DNA from: Lepidodermella squamata
Taxonomy: Eukaryota; Gastrotricha
Direction of reading: 5' to 3'
Length of the DNA stretch: 64,000 nucleotides
NCBI GenBank assembly: GCA_047495785.1
Contig: JBLDXI010000004.1
Location: 2,170,001 to 2,234,000, forward strand
How positions within the stretch are numbered: the stretch's first letter is position 1; every line of letters starts with the position of its first letter. This document shows positions 46,301 through 61,300 of the stretch, piece by piece. A model generated the notes under the pieces. The model ran no database searches. It was not told the origin of the DNA and saw nothing but the letters and a program-made list of their open reading frames with translations. Made by a program: the position numbers and the translations under genes.

Positions 46301-49300
46301 CCAGAGTTATCGATTCGATAGTCATCGATAAGTTTTGATTGATTGGTTTATCGATTTTGGCCCCTTTTGTCACCTCGGGATGGCTTTTTCACGAATGGTG
46401 ATGTCTGGCGGGCTGAAAATTTGCAAATATTCAGAATCAGCATTGTCGAAAACCCCTGTACAGTCATTTGGGCCATAGGCGGCTCAGTTTTGACAAAATT
46501 TACCCTTTTTCGTGAGCTTTAAAGGCCAGGCGGCTATGCTTTAAGTCCGTTTGAATGTCCATTTTACAAACGGTGATGAATTTAGGTCTAATTTTTTGCA
46601 GATGTTGAGATTCAGCATTGTCGATAACCCTTGACAAATAAATTTGACATTCGTACTGGCCAGATTTCCAAAAAATGTCAATTTACGGTGAAAAAAACAG
46701 CAAATTTCAAGTTTGCGCAAACTCAAGTCAAATTTTCAATGCGTATGAGTCCTGCCATCCAAGCGGGTAACTGCCACATTGGTGTAAAGAGGCTAGATTA
46801 ACCAAATCAAATGCGACGAAGACGATGGCAATGTCAGATTTCATGCCAGAGTTATCGATTCGATAGTCATCGATAAGTTTTGATTGATTGGTTTATCGAT
46901 TTTGGCCCCTTTTGTCACCTCGGGATGGCTTTTTCACGAATGGTGATGTCTGGCGGGCTGAAAATTTGCAAATATTCAGAATCAGCATTGTCGAAAACCC
47001 CTGTACAGTCATTTGGGCCATAGGCGGCTCAGTTTTGACAAAATTTACCCTTTTTCGTGAGCTTTAAAGGCCAGGCGGCTATGCTTTAAGTCCGTTTGAA
47101 TGTCCATTTTACAAACGGTGATGAATTTAGGTCTAATTTTTTGCAGATGTTGAGATTCAGCATTGTCGATAACCCTTGACAAATAAATTTGACATTCGTA
47201 CTGGCCAGATTTCCAAAAAATGTCAATTTACGGTGAAAAAAACAGCAAATTTCAAGTTTGCGCAAACTCAAGTCAAATTTTCAATGCGTATGAGTCCTGC
47301 CATCCAAGCGGGTAACTGCCACATTGGTGTAAAGAGGCTAGATTAACCAAATCAAATGCGACGAAGACGATGGCAATGTCAGATTTCATGCCAGAGTTAT
47401 CGATTCGATAGTCATCGATAAGTTTTGATTGATTGGTTTATCGATTTTGGCCCCTTTTGTCACCTCGGGATGGCTTTTTCACGAATGGTGATGTCTGGCG
47501 GGCTGAAAATTTGCAAATATTCAGAATCAGCATTGTCGAAAACCCCTGTACAGTCATTTGGGCCATAGGCGGCTCAGTTTTGACAAAATTTACCCTTTTT
47601 CGTGAGCTTTAAAGGCCAGGCGGCTATGCTTTAAGTCCGTTTGAATGTCCATTTTACAAACGGTGATGAATTTAGGTCTAATTTTTTGCAGATGTTGAGA
47701 TTCAGCATTGTCGATAACCCTTGACAAATAAATTTGACATTCGTACTGGCCAGATTTCCAAAAAATGTCAATTTACGGTGAAAAAAACAGCAAATTTCAA
47801 GTTTGCGCAAACTCAAGTCAAATTTTCAATGCGTATGAGTCCTGCCATCCAAGCGGGTAACTGCCACATTGGTGTAAAGAGGCTAGATTAACCAAATCAA
47901 ATGCGACGAAGACGATGGCAATGTCAGATTTCATGCCAGAGTTATCGATTCGATAGTCATCGATAAGTTTTGATTGATTGGTTTATCGATTTTGGCCCCT
48001 TTTGTCACCTCGGGATGGCTTTTTCACGAATGGTGATGTCTGGCGGGCTGAAAATTTGCAAATATTCAGAATCAGCATTGTCGAAAACCCCTGTACAGTC
48101 ATTTGGGCCATAGGCGGCTCAGTTTTGACAAAATTTACCCTTTTTCGTGAGCTTTAAAGGCCAGGCGGCTATGCTTTAAGTCCGTTTGAATGTCCATTTT
48201 ACAAACGGTGATGAATTTAGGTCTAATTTTTTGCAGATGTTGAGATTCAGCATTGTCGATAACCCTTGACAAATAAATTTGACATTCGTACTGGCCAGAT
48301 TTCCAAAAAATGTCAATTTACGGTGAAAAAAACAGCAAATTTCAAGTTTGCGCAAACTCAAGTCAAATTTTCAATGCGTATGAGTCCTGCCATCCAAGCG
48401 GGTAACTGCCACATTGGTGTAAAGAGGCTAGATTAACCAAATCAAATGCGACGAAGACGATGGCAATGTCAGATTTCATGCCAGAGTTATCGATTCGATA
48501 GTCATCGATAAGTTTTGATTGATTGGTTTATCGATTTTGGCCCCTTTTGTCACCTCGGGATGGCTTTTTCACGAATGGTGATGTCTGGCGGGCTGAAAAT
48601 TTGCAAATATTCAGAATCAGCATTGTCGAAAACCCCTGTACAGTCATTTGGGCCATAGGCGGCTCAGTTTTGACAAAATTTACCCTTTTTCGTGAGCTTT
48701 AAAGGCCAGGCGGCTATGCTTTAAGTCCGTTTGAATGTCCATTTTACAAACGGTGATGAATTTAGGTCTAATTTTTTGCAGATGTTGAGATTCAGCATTG
48801 TCGATAACCCTTGACAAATAAATTTGACATTCGTACTGGCCAGATTTCCAAAAAATGTCAATTTACGGTGAAAAAAACAGCAAATTTCAAGTTTGCGCAA
48901 ACTCAAGTCAAATTTTCAATGCGTATGAGTCCTGCCATCCAAGCGGGTAACTGCCACATTGGTGTAAAGAGGCTAGATTAACCAAATCAAATGCGACGAA
49001 GACGATGGCAATGTCAGATTTCATGCCAGAGTTATCGATTCGATAGTCATCGATAAGTTTTGATTGATTGGTTTATCGATTTTGGCCCCTTTTGTCACCT
49101 CGGGATGGCTTTTTCACGAATGGTGATGTCTGGCGGGCTGAAAATTTGCAAATATTCAGAATCAGCATTGTCGAAAACCCCTGTACAGTCATTTGGGCCA
49201 TAGGCGGCTCAGTTTTGACAAAATTTACCCTTTTTCGTGAGCTTTAAAGGCCAGGCGGCTATGCTTTAAGTCCGTTTGAATGTCCATTTTACAAACGGTG

Positions 49301-52300
49301 ATGAATTTAGGTCTAATTTTTTGCAGATGTTGAGATTCAGCATTGTCGATAACCCTTGACAAATAAATTTGACATTCGTACTGGCCAGATTTCCAAAAAA
49401 TGTCAATTTACGGTGAAAAAAACAGCAAATTTCAAGTTTGCGCAAACTCAAGTCAAATTTTCAATGCGTATGAGTCCTGCCATCCAAGCGGGTAACTGCC
49501 ACATTGGTGTAAAGAGGCTAGATTAACCAAATCAAATGCGACGAAGACGATGGCAATGTCAGATTTCATGCCAGAGTTATCGATTCGATAGTCATCGATA
49601 AGTTTTGATTGATTGGTTTATCGATTTTGGCCCCTTTTGTCACCTCGGGATGGCTTTTTCACGAATGGTGATGTCTGGCGGGCTGAAAATTTGCAAATAT
49701 TCAGAATCAGCATTGTCGAAAACCCCTGTACAGTCATTTGGGCCATAGGCGGCTCAGTTTTGACAAAATTTACCCTTTTTCGTGAGCTTTAAAGGCCAGG
49801 CGGCTATGCTTTAAGTCCGTTTGAATGTCCATTTTACAAACGGTGATGAATTTAGGTCTAATTTTTTGCAGATGTTGAGATTCAGCATTGTCGATAACCC
49901 TTGACAAATAAATTTGACATTCGTACTAGCCAGATTTCCAAAAAATGTCAATTTACGGTGAAAAAAACAGCAAATTTCAAGTTTGCGCAAACTCAAGTCA
50001 AATTTTCAATGCGTATGAGTCCTGCCATCCAAGCGGGTAACTGCCTCATTGGTGTAAAGAAGCTAGATTAACCAAATCAAATGCGACGAAGACGATGGCA
50101 ATGTCAGATTTCATGCCAGAGTTATCGATTCGATAGTCATCGATAAGTTTTGATTGATTGGTTTATCGATTTTGGCCCCTTTTGTCACCTCGGGATGGCT
50201 TTTTCACGAATGGTGATGTCTGGCGGGCTGAAAATTTGCAAATATTCAGAATCAGCATTGTCGAAAACCCCTGTACAGTCATTTGGGCCATAGGCGGCTC
50301 AGTTTTGACAAAATTTACCCTTTTTCGTGAGCTTTAAAGGCCAGGCGGCTATGCTTTAAGTCCGTTTGAATGTCCATTTTACAAACGGTGATGAATTTAG
50401 GTCTAATTTTTTGCAGATGTTGAGATTCAGCATTGTCGATAACCCTTGACAAATAAATTTGACATTCGTACTGGCCAGATTTCCAAAAAATGTCAATTTA
50501 CGGTGAAAAAAACAGCAAATTTCAAGTTTGCGCAAACTCAAGTCAAATTTTCAATGCGTATGAGTCCTGCCATCCAAGCGGGTAACTGCCACATTGGTGT
50601 AAAGAGGCTAGATTAACCAAATCAAATGCGACGAAGACGATGGCAATGTCAGATTTCATGCCAGAGTTATCGATTCGATAGTCATCGATAAGTTTTGATT
50701 GATTGGTTTATCGATTTTGGCCCCTTTTGTCACCTCGGGATGGCTTTTTCACGAATGGTGATGTCTGGCGGGCTGAAAATTTGCAAATATTCAGAATCAG
50801 CATTGTCGAAAACCCCTGTACAGTCATTTGGGCCATAGGCGGCTCAGTTTTGACAAAATTTACCCTTTTTCGTGAGCTTTAAAGGCCAGGCGGCTATGCT
50901 TTAAGTCCGTTTGAATGTCCATTTTACAAACGGTGATGAATTTAGGTCTAATTTTTTGCAGATGTTGAGATTCAGCATTGTCGATAACCCTTGACAAATA
51001 AATTTGACATTCGTACTGGCCAGATTTCCAAAAAATGTCAATTTACGGTGAAAAAAACAGCAAATTTCAAGTTTGCGCAAACTCAAGTCAAATTTTCAAT
51101 GCGTATGAGTCCTGCCATCCAAGCGGGTAACTGCCACATTGGTGTAAAGAGGCTAGATTAACCAAATCAAATGCGACGAAGACGATGGCAATGTCAGATT
51201 TCATGCCAGAGTTATCGATTCGATAGTCATCGATAAGTTTTGATTGATTGGTTTATCGATTTTGGCCCCTTTTGTCACCTCGGGATGGCTTTTTCACGAA
51301 TGGTGATGTCTGGCGGGCTGAAAATTTGCAAATATTCAGAATCAGCATTGTCGAAAACCCCTGTACAGTCATTTGGGCCATAGGCGGCTCAGTTTTGACA
51401 AAATTTACCCTTTTTCGTGAGCTTTAAAGGCCAGGCGGCTATGCTTTAAGTCCGTTTGAATGTCCATTTTACAAACGGTGATGAATTTAGGTCTAATTTT
51501 TTGCAGATGTTGAGATTCAGCATTGTCGATAACCCTTGACAAATAAATTTGACATTCGTACTAGCCAGATTTCCAAAAAATGTCAATTTACGGTGAAAAA
51601 AACAGCAAATTTCAAGTTTGCGCAAACTCAAGTCAAATTTTCAATGCGTATGAGTCCTGCCATCCAAGCGGGTAACTGCCTCATTGGTGTAAAGAAGCTA
51701 GATTAACCAAATCAAATGCGACGAAGACGATGGCAATGTCAGATTTCATGCCAGAGTTATCGATTCGATAGTCATCGATAAGTTTTGATTGATTGGTTTA
51801 TCGATTTTGGCCCCTTTTGTCACCTCGGGATGGCTTTTTCACGAATGGTGATGTCTGGCGGGCTGAAAATTTGCAAATATTCAGAATCAGCATTGTCGAA
51901 AACCCCTGTACAGTCATTTGGGCCATAGGCGGCTCAGTTTTGACAAAATTTACCCTTTTTCGTGAGCTTTAAAGGCCAGGCGGCTATGCTTTAAGTCCGT
52001 TTGAATGTCCATTTTACAAACGGTGATGAATTTAGGTCTAATTTTTTGCAGATGTTGAGATTCAGCATTGTCGATAACCCTTGACAAATAAATTTGACAT
52101 TCGTACTGGCCAGATTTCCAAAAAATGTCAATTTACGGTGAAAAAAACAGCAAATTTCAAGTTTGCGCAAACTCAAGTCAAATTTTCAATGCGTATGAGT
52201 CCTGCCATCCAAGCGGGTAACTGCCACATTGGTGTAAAGAGGCTAGATTAACCAAATCAAATGCGACGAAGACGATGGCAATGTCAGATTTCATGCCAGA

Positions 52301-55300
52301 GTTATCGATTCGATAGTCATCGATAAGTTTTGATTGATTGGTTTATCGATTTTGGCCCCTTTTGTCACCTCGGGATGGCTTTTTCACGAATGGTGATGTC
52401 TGGCGGGCTGAAAATTTGCAAATATTCAGAATCAGCATTGTCGAAAACCCCTGTACAGTCATTTGGGCCATAGGCGGCTCAGTTTTGACAAAATTTACCC
52501 TTTTTCGTGAGCTTTAAAGGCCAGGCGGCTATGCTTTAAGTCCGTTTGAATGTCCATTTTACAAACGGTGATGAATTTAGGTCTAATTTTTTGCAGATGT
52601 TGAGATTCAGCATTGTCGATAACCCTTGACAAATAAATTTGACATTCGTACTGGCCAGATTTCCAAAAAATGTCAATTTACGGTGAAAAAAACAGCAAAT
52701 TTCAAGTTTGCGCAAACTCAAGTCAAATTTTCAATGCGTATGAGTCCTGCCATCCAAGCGGGTAACTGCCACATTGGTGTAAAGAGGCTAGATTAACCAA
52801 ATCAAATGCGACGAAGACGATGGCAATGTCAGATTTCATGCCAGAGTTATCGATTCGATAGTCATCGATAAGTTTTGATTGATTGGTTTATCGATTTTGG
52901 CCCCTTTTGTCACCTCGGGATGGCTTTTTCACGAATGGTGATGTCTGGCGGGCTGAAAATTTGCAAATATTCAGAATCAGCATTGTCGAAAACCCCTGTA
53001 CAGTCATTTGGGCCATAGGCGGCTCAGTTTTGACAAAATTTACCCTTTTTCGTGAGCTTTAAAGGCCAGGCGGCTATGCTTTAAGTCCGTTTGAATGTCC
53101 ATTTTACAAACGGTGATGAATTTAGGTCTAATTTTTTGCAGATGTTGAGATTCAGCATTGTCGATAACCCTTGACAAATAAATTTGACATTCGTACTGGC
53201 CAGATTTCCAAAAAATGTCAATTTACGGTGAAAAAAACAGCAAATTTCAAGTTTGCGCAAACTCAAGTCAAATTTTCAATGCGTATGAGTCCTGCCATCC
53301 AAGCGGGTAACTGCCACATTGGTGTAAAGAGGCTAGATTAACCAAATCAAATGCGACGAAGACGATGGCAATGTCAGATTTCATGCCAGAGTTATCGATT
53401 CGATAGTCATCGATAAGTTTTGATTGATTGGTTTATCGATTTTGGCCCCTTTTGTCACCTCGGGATGGCTTTTTCACGAATGGTGATGTCTGGCGGGCTG
53501 AAAATTTGCAAATATTCAGAATCAGCATTGTCGAAAACCCCTGTACAGTCATTTGGGCCATAGGCGGCTCAGTTTTGACAAAATTTACCCTTTTTCGTGA
53601 GCTTTAAAGGCCAGGCGGCTATGCTTTAAGTCCGTTTGAATGTCCATTTTACAAACGGTGATGAATTTAGGTCTAATTTTTTGCAGATGTTGAGATTCAG
53701 CATTGTCGATAACCCTTGACAAATAAATTTGACATTCGTACTGGCCAGATTTCCAAAAAATGTCAATTTACGGTGAAAAAAACAGCAAATTTCAAGTTTG
53801 CGCAAACTCAAGTCAAATTTTCAATGCGTATGAGTCCTGCCATCCAAGCGGGTAACTGCCACATTGGTGTAAAGAGGCTAGATTAACCAAATCAAATGCG
53901 ACGAAGACGATGGCAATGTCAGATTTCATGCCAGAGTTATCGATTCGATAGTCATCGATAAGTTTTGATTGATTGGTTTATCGATTTTGGCCCCTTTTGT
54001 CACCTCGGGATGGCTTTTTCACGAATGGTGATGTCTGGCGGGCTGAAAATTTGCAAATATTCAGAATCAGCATTGTCGAAAACCCCTGTACAGTCATTTG
54101 GGCCATAGGCGGCTCAGTTTTGACAAAATTTACCCTTTTTCGTGAGCTTTAAAGGCCAGGCGGCTATGCTTTAAGTCCGTTTGAATGTCCATTTTACAAA
54201 CGGTGATGAATTTAGGTCTAATTTTTTGCAGATGTTGAGATTCAGCATTGTCGATAACCCTTGACAAATAAATTTGACATTCGTACTGGCCAGATTTCCA
54301 AAAAATGTCAATTTACGGTGAAAAAAACAGCAAATTTCAAGTTTGCGCAAACTCAAGTCAAATTTTCAATGCGTATGAGTCCTGCCATCCAAGCGGGTAA
54401 CTGCCACATTGGTGTAAAGAGGCTAGATTAACCAAATCAAATGCGACGAAGACGATGGCAATGTCAGATTTCATGCCAGAGTTATCGATTCGATAGTCAT
54501 CGATAAGTTTTGATTGATTGGTTTATCGATTTTGGCCCCTTTTGTCACCTCGGGATGGCTTTTTCACGAATGGTGATGTCTGGCGGGCTGAAAATTTGCA
54601 AATATTCAGAATCAGCATTGTCGAAAACCCCTGTACAGTCATTTGGGCCATAGGCGGCTCAGTTTTGACAAAATTTACCCTTTTTCGTGAGCTTTAAAGG
54701 CCAGGCGGCTATGCTTTAAGTCCGTTTGAATGTCCATTTTACAAACGGTGATGAATTTAGGTCTAATTTTTTGCAGATGTTGAGATTCAGCATTGTCGAT
54801 AACCCTTGACAAATAAATTTGACATTCGTACTGGCCAGATTTCCAAAAAATGTCAATTTACGGTGAAAAAAACAGCAAATTTCAAGTTTGCGCAAACTCA
54901 AGTCAAATTTTCAATGCGTATGAGTCCTGCCATCCAAGCGGGTAACTGCCACATTGGTGTAAAGAGGCTAGATTAACCAAATCAAATGCGACGAAGACGA
55001 TGGCAATGTCAGATTTCATGCCAGAGTTATCGATTCGATAGTCATCGATAAGTTTTGATTGATTGGTTTATCGATTTTGGCCCCTTTTGTCACCTCGGGA
55101 TGGCTTTTTCACGAATGGTGATGTCTGGCGGGCTGAAAATTTGCAAATATTCAGAATCAGCATTGTCGAAAACCCCTGTACAGTCATTTGGGCCATAGGC
55201 GGCTCAGTTTTGACAAAATTTACCCTTTTTCGTGAGCTTTAAAGGCCAGGCGGCTATGCTTTAAGTCCGTTTGAATGTCCATTTTACAAACGGTGATGAA

Positions 55301-58300
55301 TTTAGGTCTAATTTTTTGCAGATGTTGAGATTCAGCATTGTCGATAACCCTTGACAAATAAATTTGACATTCGTACTGGCCAGATTTCCAAAAAATGTCA
55401 ATTTACGGTGAAAAAAACAGCAAATTTCAAGTTTGCGCAAACTCAAGTCAAATTTTCAATGCGTGTGAGTCCTGCCATCCAAGCGGGTAACTGCCACATT
55501 GGTGTAAAGAGGCTAGATTAACCAAATCAAATGCGACGAAGACGATGGCAATGTCAGATTTCATGCCAGAGTTATCGATTCGATAGTCATCGATAAGTTT
55601 TGATTGATTGGTTTATCGATTTTGGCCCCTTTTGTCACCTCGGGATGGCTTTTTCACGAATGGTGATGTCTGGCGGGCTGAAAATTTGCAAATATTCAGA
55701 ATCAGCATTGTCGAAAACCCCTGTACAGTCATTTGGGCCATAGGCGGCTCAGTTTTGACAAAATTTACCCTTTTTCGTGAGCTTTAAAGGCCAGGCGGCT
55801 ATGCTTTAAGTCCGTTTGAATGTCCATTTTACAAACGGTGATGAATTTAGGTCTAATTTTTTGCAGATGTTGAGATTCAGCATTGTCGATAACCCTTGAC
55901 AAATAAATTTGACATTCGTACTGGCCAGATTTCCAAAAAATGTCAATTTACGGTGAAAAAAACAGCAAATTTCAAGTTTGCGCAAACTCAAGTCAAATTT
56001 TCAATGCGTATGAGTCCTGCCATCCAAGCGGGTAACTGCCACATTGGTGTAAAGAGGCTAGATTAACCAAATCAAATGCGACGAAGACGATGGCAATGTC
56101 AGATTTCATGCCAGAGTTATCGATTCGATAGTCATCGATAAGTTTTGATTGATTGGTTTATCGATTTTGGCCCCTTTTGTCACCTCGGGATGGCTTTTTC
56201 ACGAATGGTGATGTCTGGCGGGCTGAAAATTTGCAAATATTCAGAATCAGCATTGTCGAAAACCCCTGTACAGTCATTTGGGCCATAGGCGGCTCAGTTT
56301 TGACAAAATTTACCCTTTTTCGTGAGCTTTAAAGGCCAGGCGGCTATGCTTTAAGTCCGTTTGAATGTCCATTTTACAAACGGTGATGAATTTAGGTCTA
56401 ATTTTTTGCAGATGTTGAGATTCAGCATTGTCGATAACCCTTGACAAATAAATTTGACATTCGTACTGGCCAGATTTCCAAAAAATGTCAATTTACGGTG
56501 AAAAAAACAGCAAATTTCAAGTTTGCGCAAACTCAAGTCAAATTTTCAATGCGTATGAGTCCTGCCATCCAAGCGGGTAACTGCCACATTGGTGTAAAGA
56601 GGCTAGATTAACCAAATCAAATGCGACGAAGACGATGGCAATGTCAGATTTCATGCCAGAGTTATCGATTCGATAGTCATCGATAAGTTTTGATTGATTG
56701 GTTTATCGATTTTGGCCCCTTTTGTCACCTCGGGATGGCTTTTTCACGAATGGTGATGTCTGGCGGGCTGAAAATTTGCAAATATTCAGAATCAGCATTG
56801 TCGAAAACCCCTGTACAGTCATTTGGGCCATAGGCGGCTCAGTTTTGACAAAATTTACCCTTTTTCGTGAGCTTTAAAGGCCAGGCGGCTATGCTTTAAG
56901 TCCGTTTGAATGTCCATTTTACAAACGGTGATGAATTTAGGTCTAATTTTTTGCAGATGTTGAGATTCAGCATTGTCGATAACCCTTGACAAATAAATTT
57001 GACATTCGTACTGGCCAGATTTCCAAAAAATGTCAATTTACGGTGAAAAAAACAGCAAATTTCAAGTTTGCGCAAACTCAAGTCAAATTTTCAATGCGTA
57101 TGAGTCCTGCCATCCAAGCGGGTAACTGCCACATTGGTGTAAAGAGGCTAGATTAACCAAATCAAATGCGACGAAGACGATGGCAATGTCAGATTTCATG
57201 CCAGAGTTATCGATTCGATAGTCATCGATAAGTTTTGATTGATTGGTTTATCGATTTTGGCCCCTTTTGTCACCTCGGGATGGCTTTTTCACGAATGGTG
57301 ATGTCTGGCGGGCTGAAAATTTGCAAATATTCAGAATCAGCATTGTCGAAAACCCCTGTACAGTCATTTGGGCCATAGGCGGCTCAGTTTTGACAAAATT
57401 TACCCTTTTTCGTGAGCTTTAAAGGCCAGGCGGCTATGCTTTAAGTCCGTTTGAATGTCCATTTTACAAACGGTGATGAATTTAGGTCTAATTTTTTGCA
57501 GATGTTGAGATTCAGCATTGTCGATAACCCTTGACAAATAAATTTGACATTCGTACTGGCCAGATTTCCAAAAAATGTCAATTTACGGTGAAAAAAACAG
57601 CAAATTTCAAGTTTGCGCAAACTCAAGTCAAATTTTCAATGCGTATGAGTCCTGCCATCCAAGCGGGTAACTGCCACATTGGTGTAAAGAGGCTAGATTA
57701 ACCAAATCAAATGCGACGAAGACGATGGCAATGTCAGATTTCATGCCAGAGTTATCGATTCGATAGTCATCGATAAGTTTTGATTGATTGGTTTATCGAT
57801 TTTGGCCCCTTTTGTCACCTCGGGATGGCTTTTTCACGAATGGTGATGTCTGGCGGGCTGAAAATTTGCAAATATTCAGAATCAGCATTGTCGAAAACCC
57901 CTGTACAGTCATTTGGGCCATAGGCGGCTCAGTTTTGACAAAATTTACCCTTTTTCGTGAGCTTTAAAGGCCAGGCGGCTATGCTTTAAGTCCGTTTGAA
58001 TGTCCATTTTACAAACGGTGATGAATTTAGGTCTAATTTTTTGCAGATGTTGAGATTCAGCATTGTCGATAACCCTTGACAAATAAATTTGACATTCGTA
58101 CTGGCCAGATTTCCAAAAAATGTCAATTTACGGTGAAAAAAACAGCAAATTTCAAGTTTGCGCAAACTCAAGTCAAATTTTCAATGCGTATGAGTCCTGC
58201 CATCCAAGCGGGTAACTGCCACATTGGTGTAAAGAGGCTAGATTAACCAAATCAAATGCGACGAAGACGATGGCAATGTCAGATTTCATGCCAGAGTTAT

Positions 58301-61300
58301 CGATTCGATAGTCATCGATAAGTTTTGATTGATTGGTTTATCGATTTTGGCCCCTTTTGTCACCTCGGGATGGCTTTTTCACGAATGGTGATGTCTGGCG
58401 GGCTGAAAATTTGCAAATATTCAGAATCAGCATTGTCGAAAACCCCTGTACAGTCATTTGGGCCATAGGCGGCTCAGTTTTGACAAAATTTACCCTTTTT
58501 CGTGAGCTTTAAAGGCCAGGCGGCTATGCTTTAAGTCCGTTTGAATGTCCATTTTACAAACGGTGATGAATTTAGGTCTAATTTTTTGCAGATGTTGAGA
58601 TTCAGCATTGTCGATAACCCTTGACAAATAAATTTGACATTCGTACTGGCCAGATTTCCAAAAAATGTCAATTTACGGTGAAAAAAACAGCAAATTTCAA
58701 GTTTGCGCAAACTCAAGTCAAATTTTCAATGCGTATGAGTCCTGCCATCCAAGCGGGTAACTGCCACATTGGTGTAAAGAGGCTAGATTAACCAAATCAA
58801 ATGCGACGAAGACGATGGCAATGTCAGATTTCATGCCAGAGTTATCGATTCGATAGTCATCGATAAGTTTTGATTGATTGGTTTATCGATTTTGGCCCCT
58901 TTTGTCACCTCGGGATGGCTTTTTCACGAATGGTGATGTCTGGCGGGCTGAAAATTTGCAAATATTCAGAATCAGCATTGTCGAAAACCCCTGTACAGTC
59001 ATTTGGGCCATAGGCGGCTCAGTTTTGACAAAATTTACCCTTTTTCGTGAGCTTTAAAGGCCAGGCGGCTATGCTTTAAGTCCGTTTGAATGTCCATTTT
59101 ACAAACGGTGATGAATTTAGGTCTAATTTTTTGCAGATGTTGAGATTCAGCATTGTCGATAACCCTTGACAAATAAATTTGACATTCGTACTGGCCAGAT
59201 TTCCAAAAAATGTCAATTTACGGTGAAAAAAACAGCAAATTTCAAGTTTGCGCAAACTCAAGTCAAATTTTCAATGCGTATGAGTCCTGCCATCCAAGCG
59301 GGTAACTGCCACATTGGTGTAAAGAGGCTAGATTAACCAAATCAAATGCGACGAAGACGATGGCAATGTCAGATTTCATGCCAGAGTTATCGATTCGATA
59401 GTCATCGATAAGTTTTGATTGATTGGTTTATCGATTTTGGCCCCTTTTGTCACCTCGGGATGGCTTTTTCACGAATGGTGATGTCTGGCGGGCTGAAAAT
59501 TTGCAAATATTCAGAATCAGCATTGTCGAAAACCCCTGTACAGTCATTTGGGCCATAGGCGGCTCAGTTTTGACAAAATTTACCCTTTTTCGTGAGCTTT
59601 AAAGGCCAGGCGGCTATGCTTTAAGTCCGTTTGAATGTCCATTTTACAAACGGTGATGAATTTAGGTCTAATTTTTTGCAGATGTTGAGATTCAGCATTG
59701 TCGATAACCCTTGACAAATAAATTTGACATTCGTACTGGCCAGATTTCCAAAAAATGTCAATTTACGGTGAAAAAAACAGCAAATTTCAAGTTTGCGCAA
59801 ACTCAAGTCAAATTTTCAATGCGTATGAGTCCTGCCATCCAAGCGGGTAACTGCCACATTGGTGTAAAGAGGCTAGATTAACCAAATCAAATGCGACGAA
59901 GACGATGGCAATGTCAGATTTCATGCCAGAGTTATCGATTCGATAGTCATCGATAAGTTTTGATTGATTGGTTTATCGATTTTGGCCCCTTTTGTCACCT
60001 CGGGATGGCTTTTTCACGAATGGTGATGTCTGGCGGGCTGAAAATTTGCAAATATTCAGAATCAGCATTGTCGAAAACCCCTGTACAGTCATTTGGGCCA
60101 TAGGCGGCTCAGTTTTGACAAAATTTACCCTTTTTCGTGAGCTTTAAAGGCCAGGCGGCTATGCTTTAAGTCCGTTTGAATGTCCATTTTACAAACGGTG
60201 ATGAATTTAGGTCTAATTTTTTGCAGATGTTGAGATTCAGCATTGTCGATAACCCTTGACAAATAAATTTGACATTCGTACTGGCCAGATTTCCAAAAAA
60301 TGTCAATTTACGGTGAAAAAAACAGCAAATTTCAAGTTTGCGCAAACTCAAGTCAAATTTTCAATGCGTATGAGTCCTGCCATCCAAGCGGGTAACTGCC
60401 ACATTGGTGTAAAGAGGCTAGATTAACCAAATCAAATGCGACGAAGACGATGGCAATGTCAGATTTCATGCCAGAGTTATCGATTCGATAGTCATCGATA
60501 AGTTTTGATTGATTGGTTTATCGATTTTGGCCCCTTTTGTCACCTCGGGATGGCTTTTTCACGAATGGTGATGTCTGGCGGGCTGAAAATTTGCAAATAT
60601 TCAGAATCAGCATTGTCGAAAACCCCTGTACAGTCATTTGGGCCATAGGCGGCTCAGTTTTGACAAAATTTACCCTTTTTCGTGAGCTTTAAAGGCCAGG
60701 CGGCTATGCTTTAAGTCCGTTTGAATGTCCATTTTACAAACGGTGATGAATTTAGGTCTAATTTTTTGCAGATGTTGAGATTCAGCATTGTCGATAACCC
60801 TTGACAAATAAATTTGACATTCGTACTGGCCAGATTTCCAAAAAATGTCAATTTACGGTGAAAAAAACAGCAAATTTCAAGTTTGCGCAAACTCAAGTCA
60901 AATTTTCAATGCGTATGAGTCCTGCCATCCAAGCGGGTAACTGCCACATTGGTGTAAAGAGGCTAGATTAACCAAATCAAATGCGACGAAGACGATGGCA
61001 ATGTCAGATTTCATGCCAGAGTTATCGATTCGATAGTCATCGATAAGTTTTGATTGATTGGTTTATCGATTTTGGCCCCTTTTGTCACCTCGGGATGGCT
61101 TTTTCACGAATGGTGATGTCTGGCGGGCTGAAAATTTGCAAATATTCAGAATCAGCATTGTCGAAAACCCCTGTACAGTCATTTGGGCCATAGGCGGCTC
61201 AGTTTTGACAAAATTTACCCTTTTTCGTGAGCTTTAAAGGCCAGGCGGCTATGCTTTAAGTCCGTTTGAATGTCCATTTTACAAACGGTGATGAATTTAG

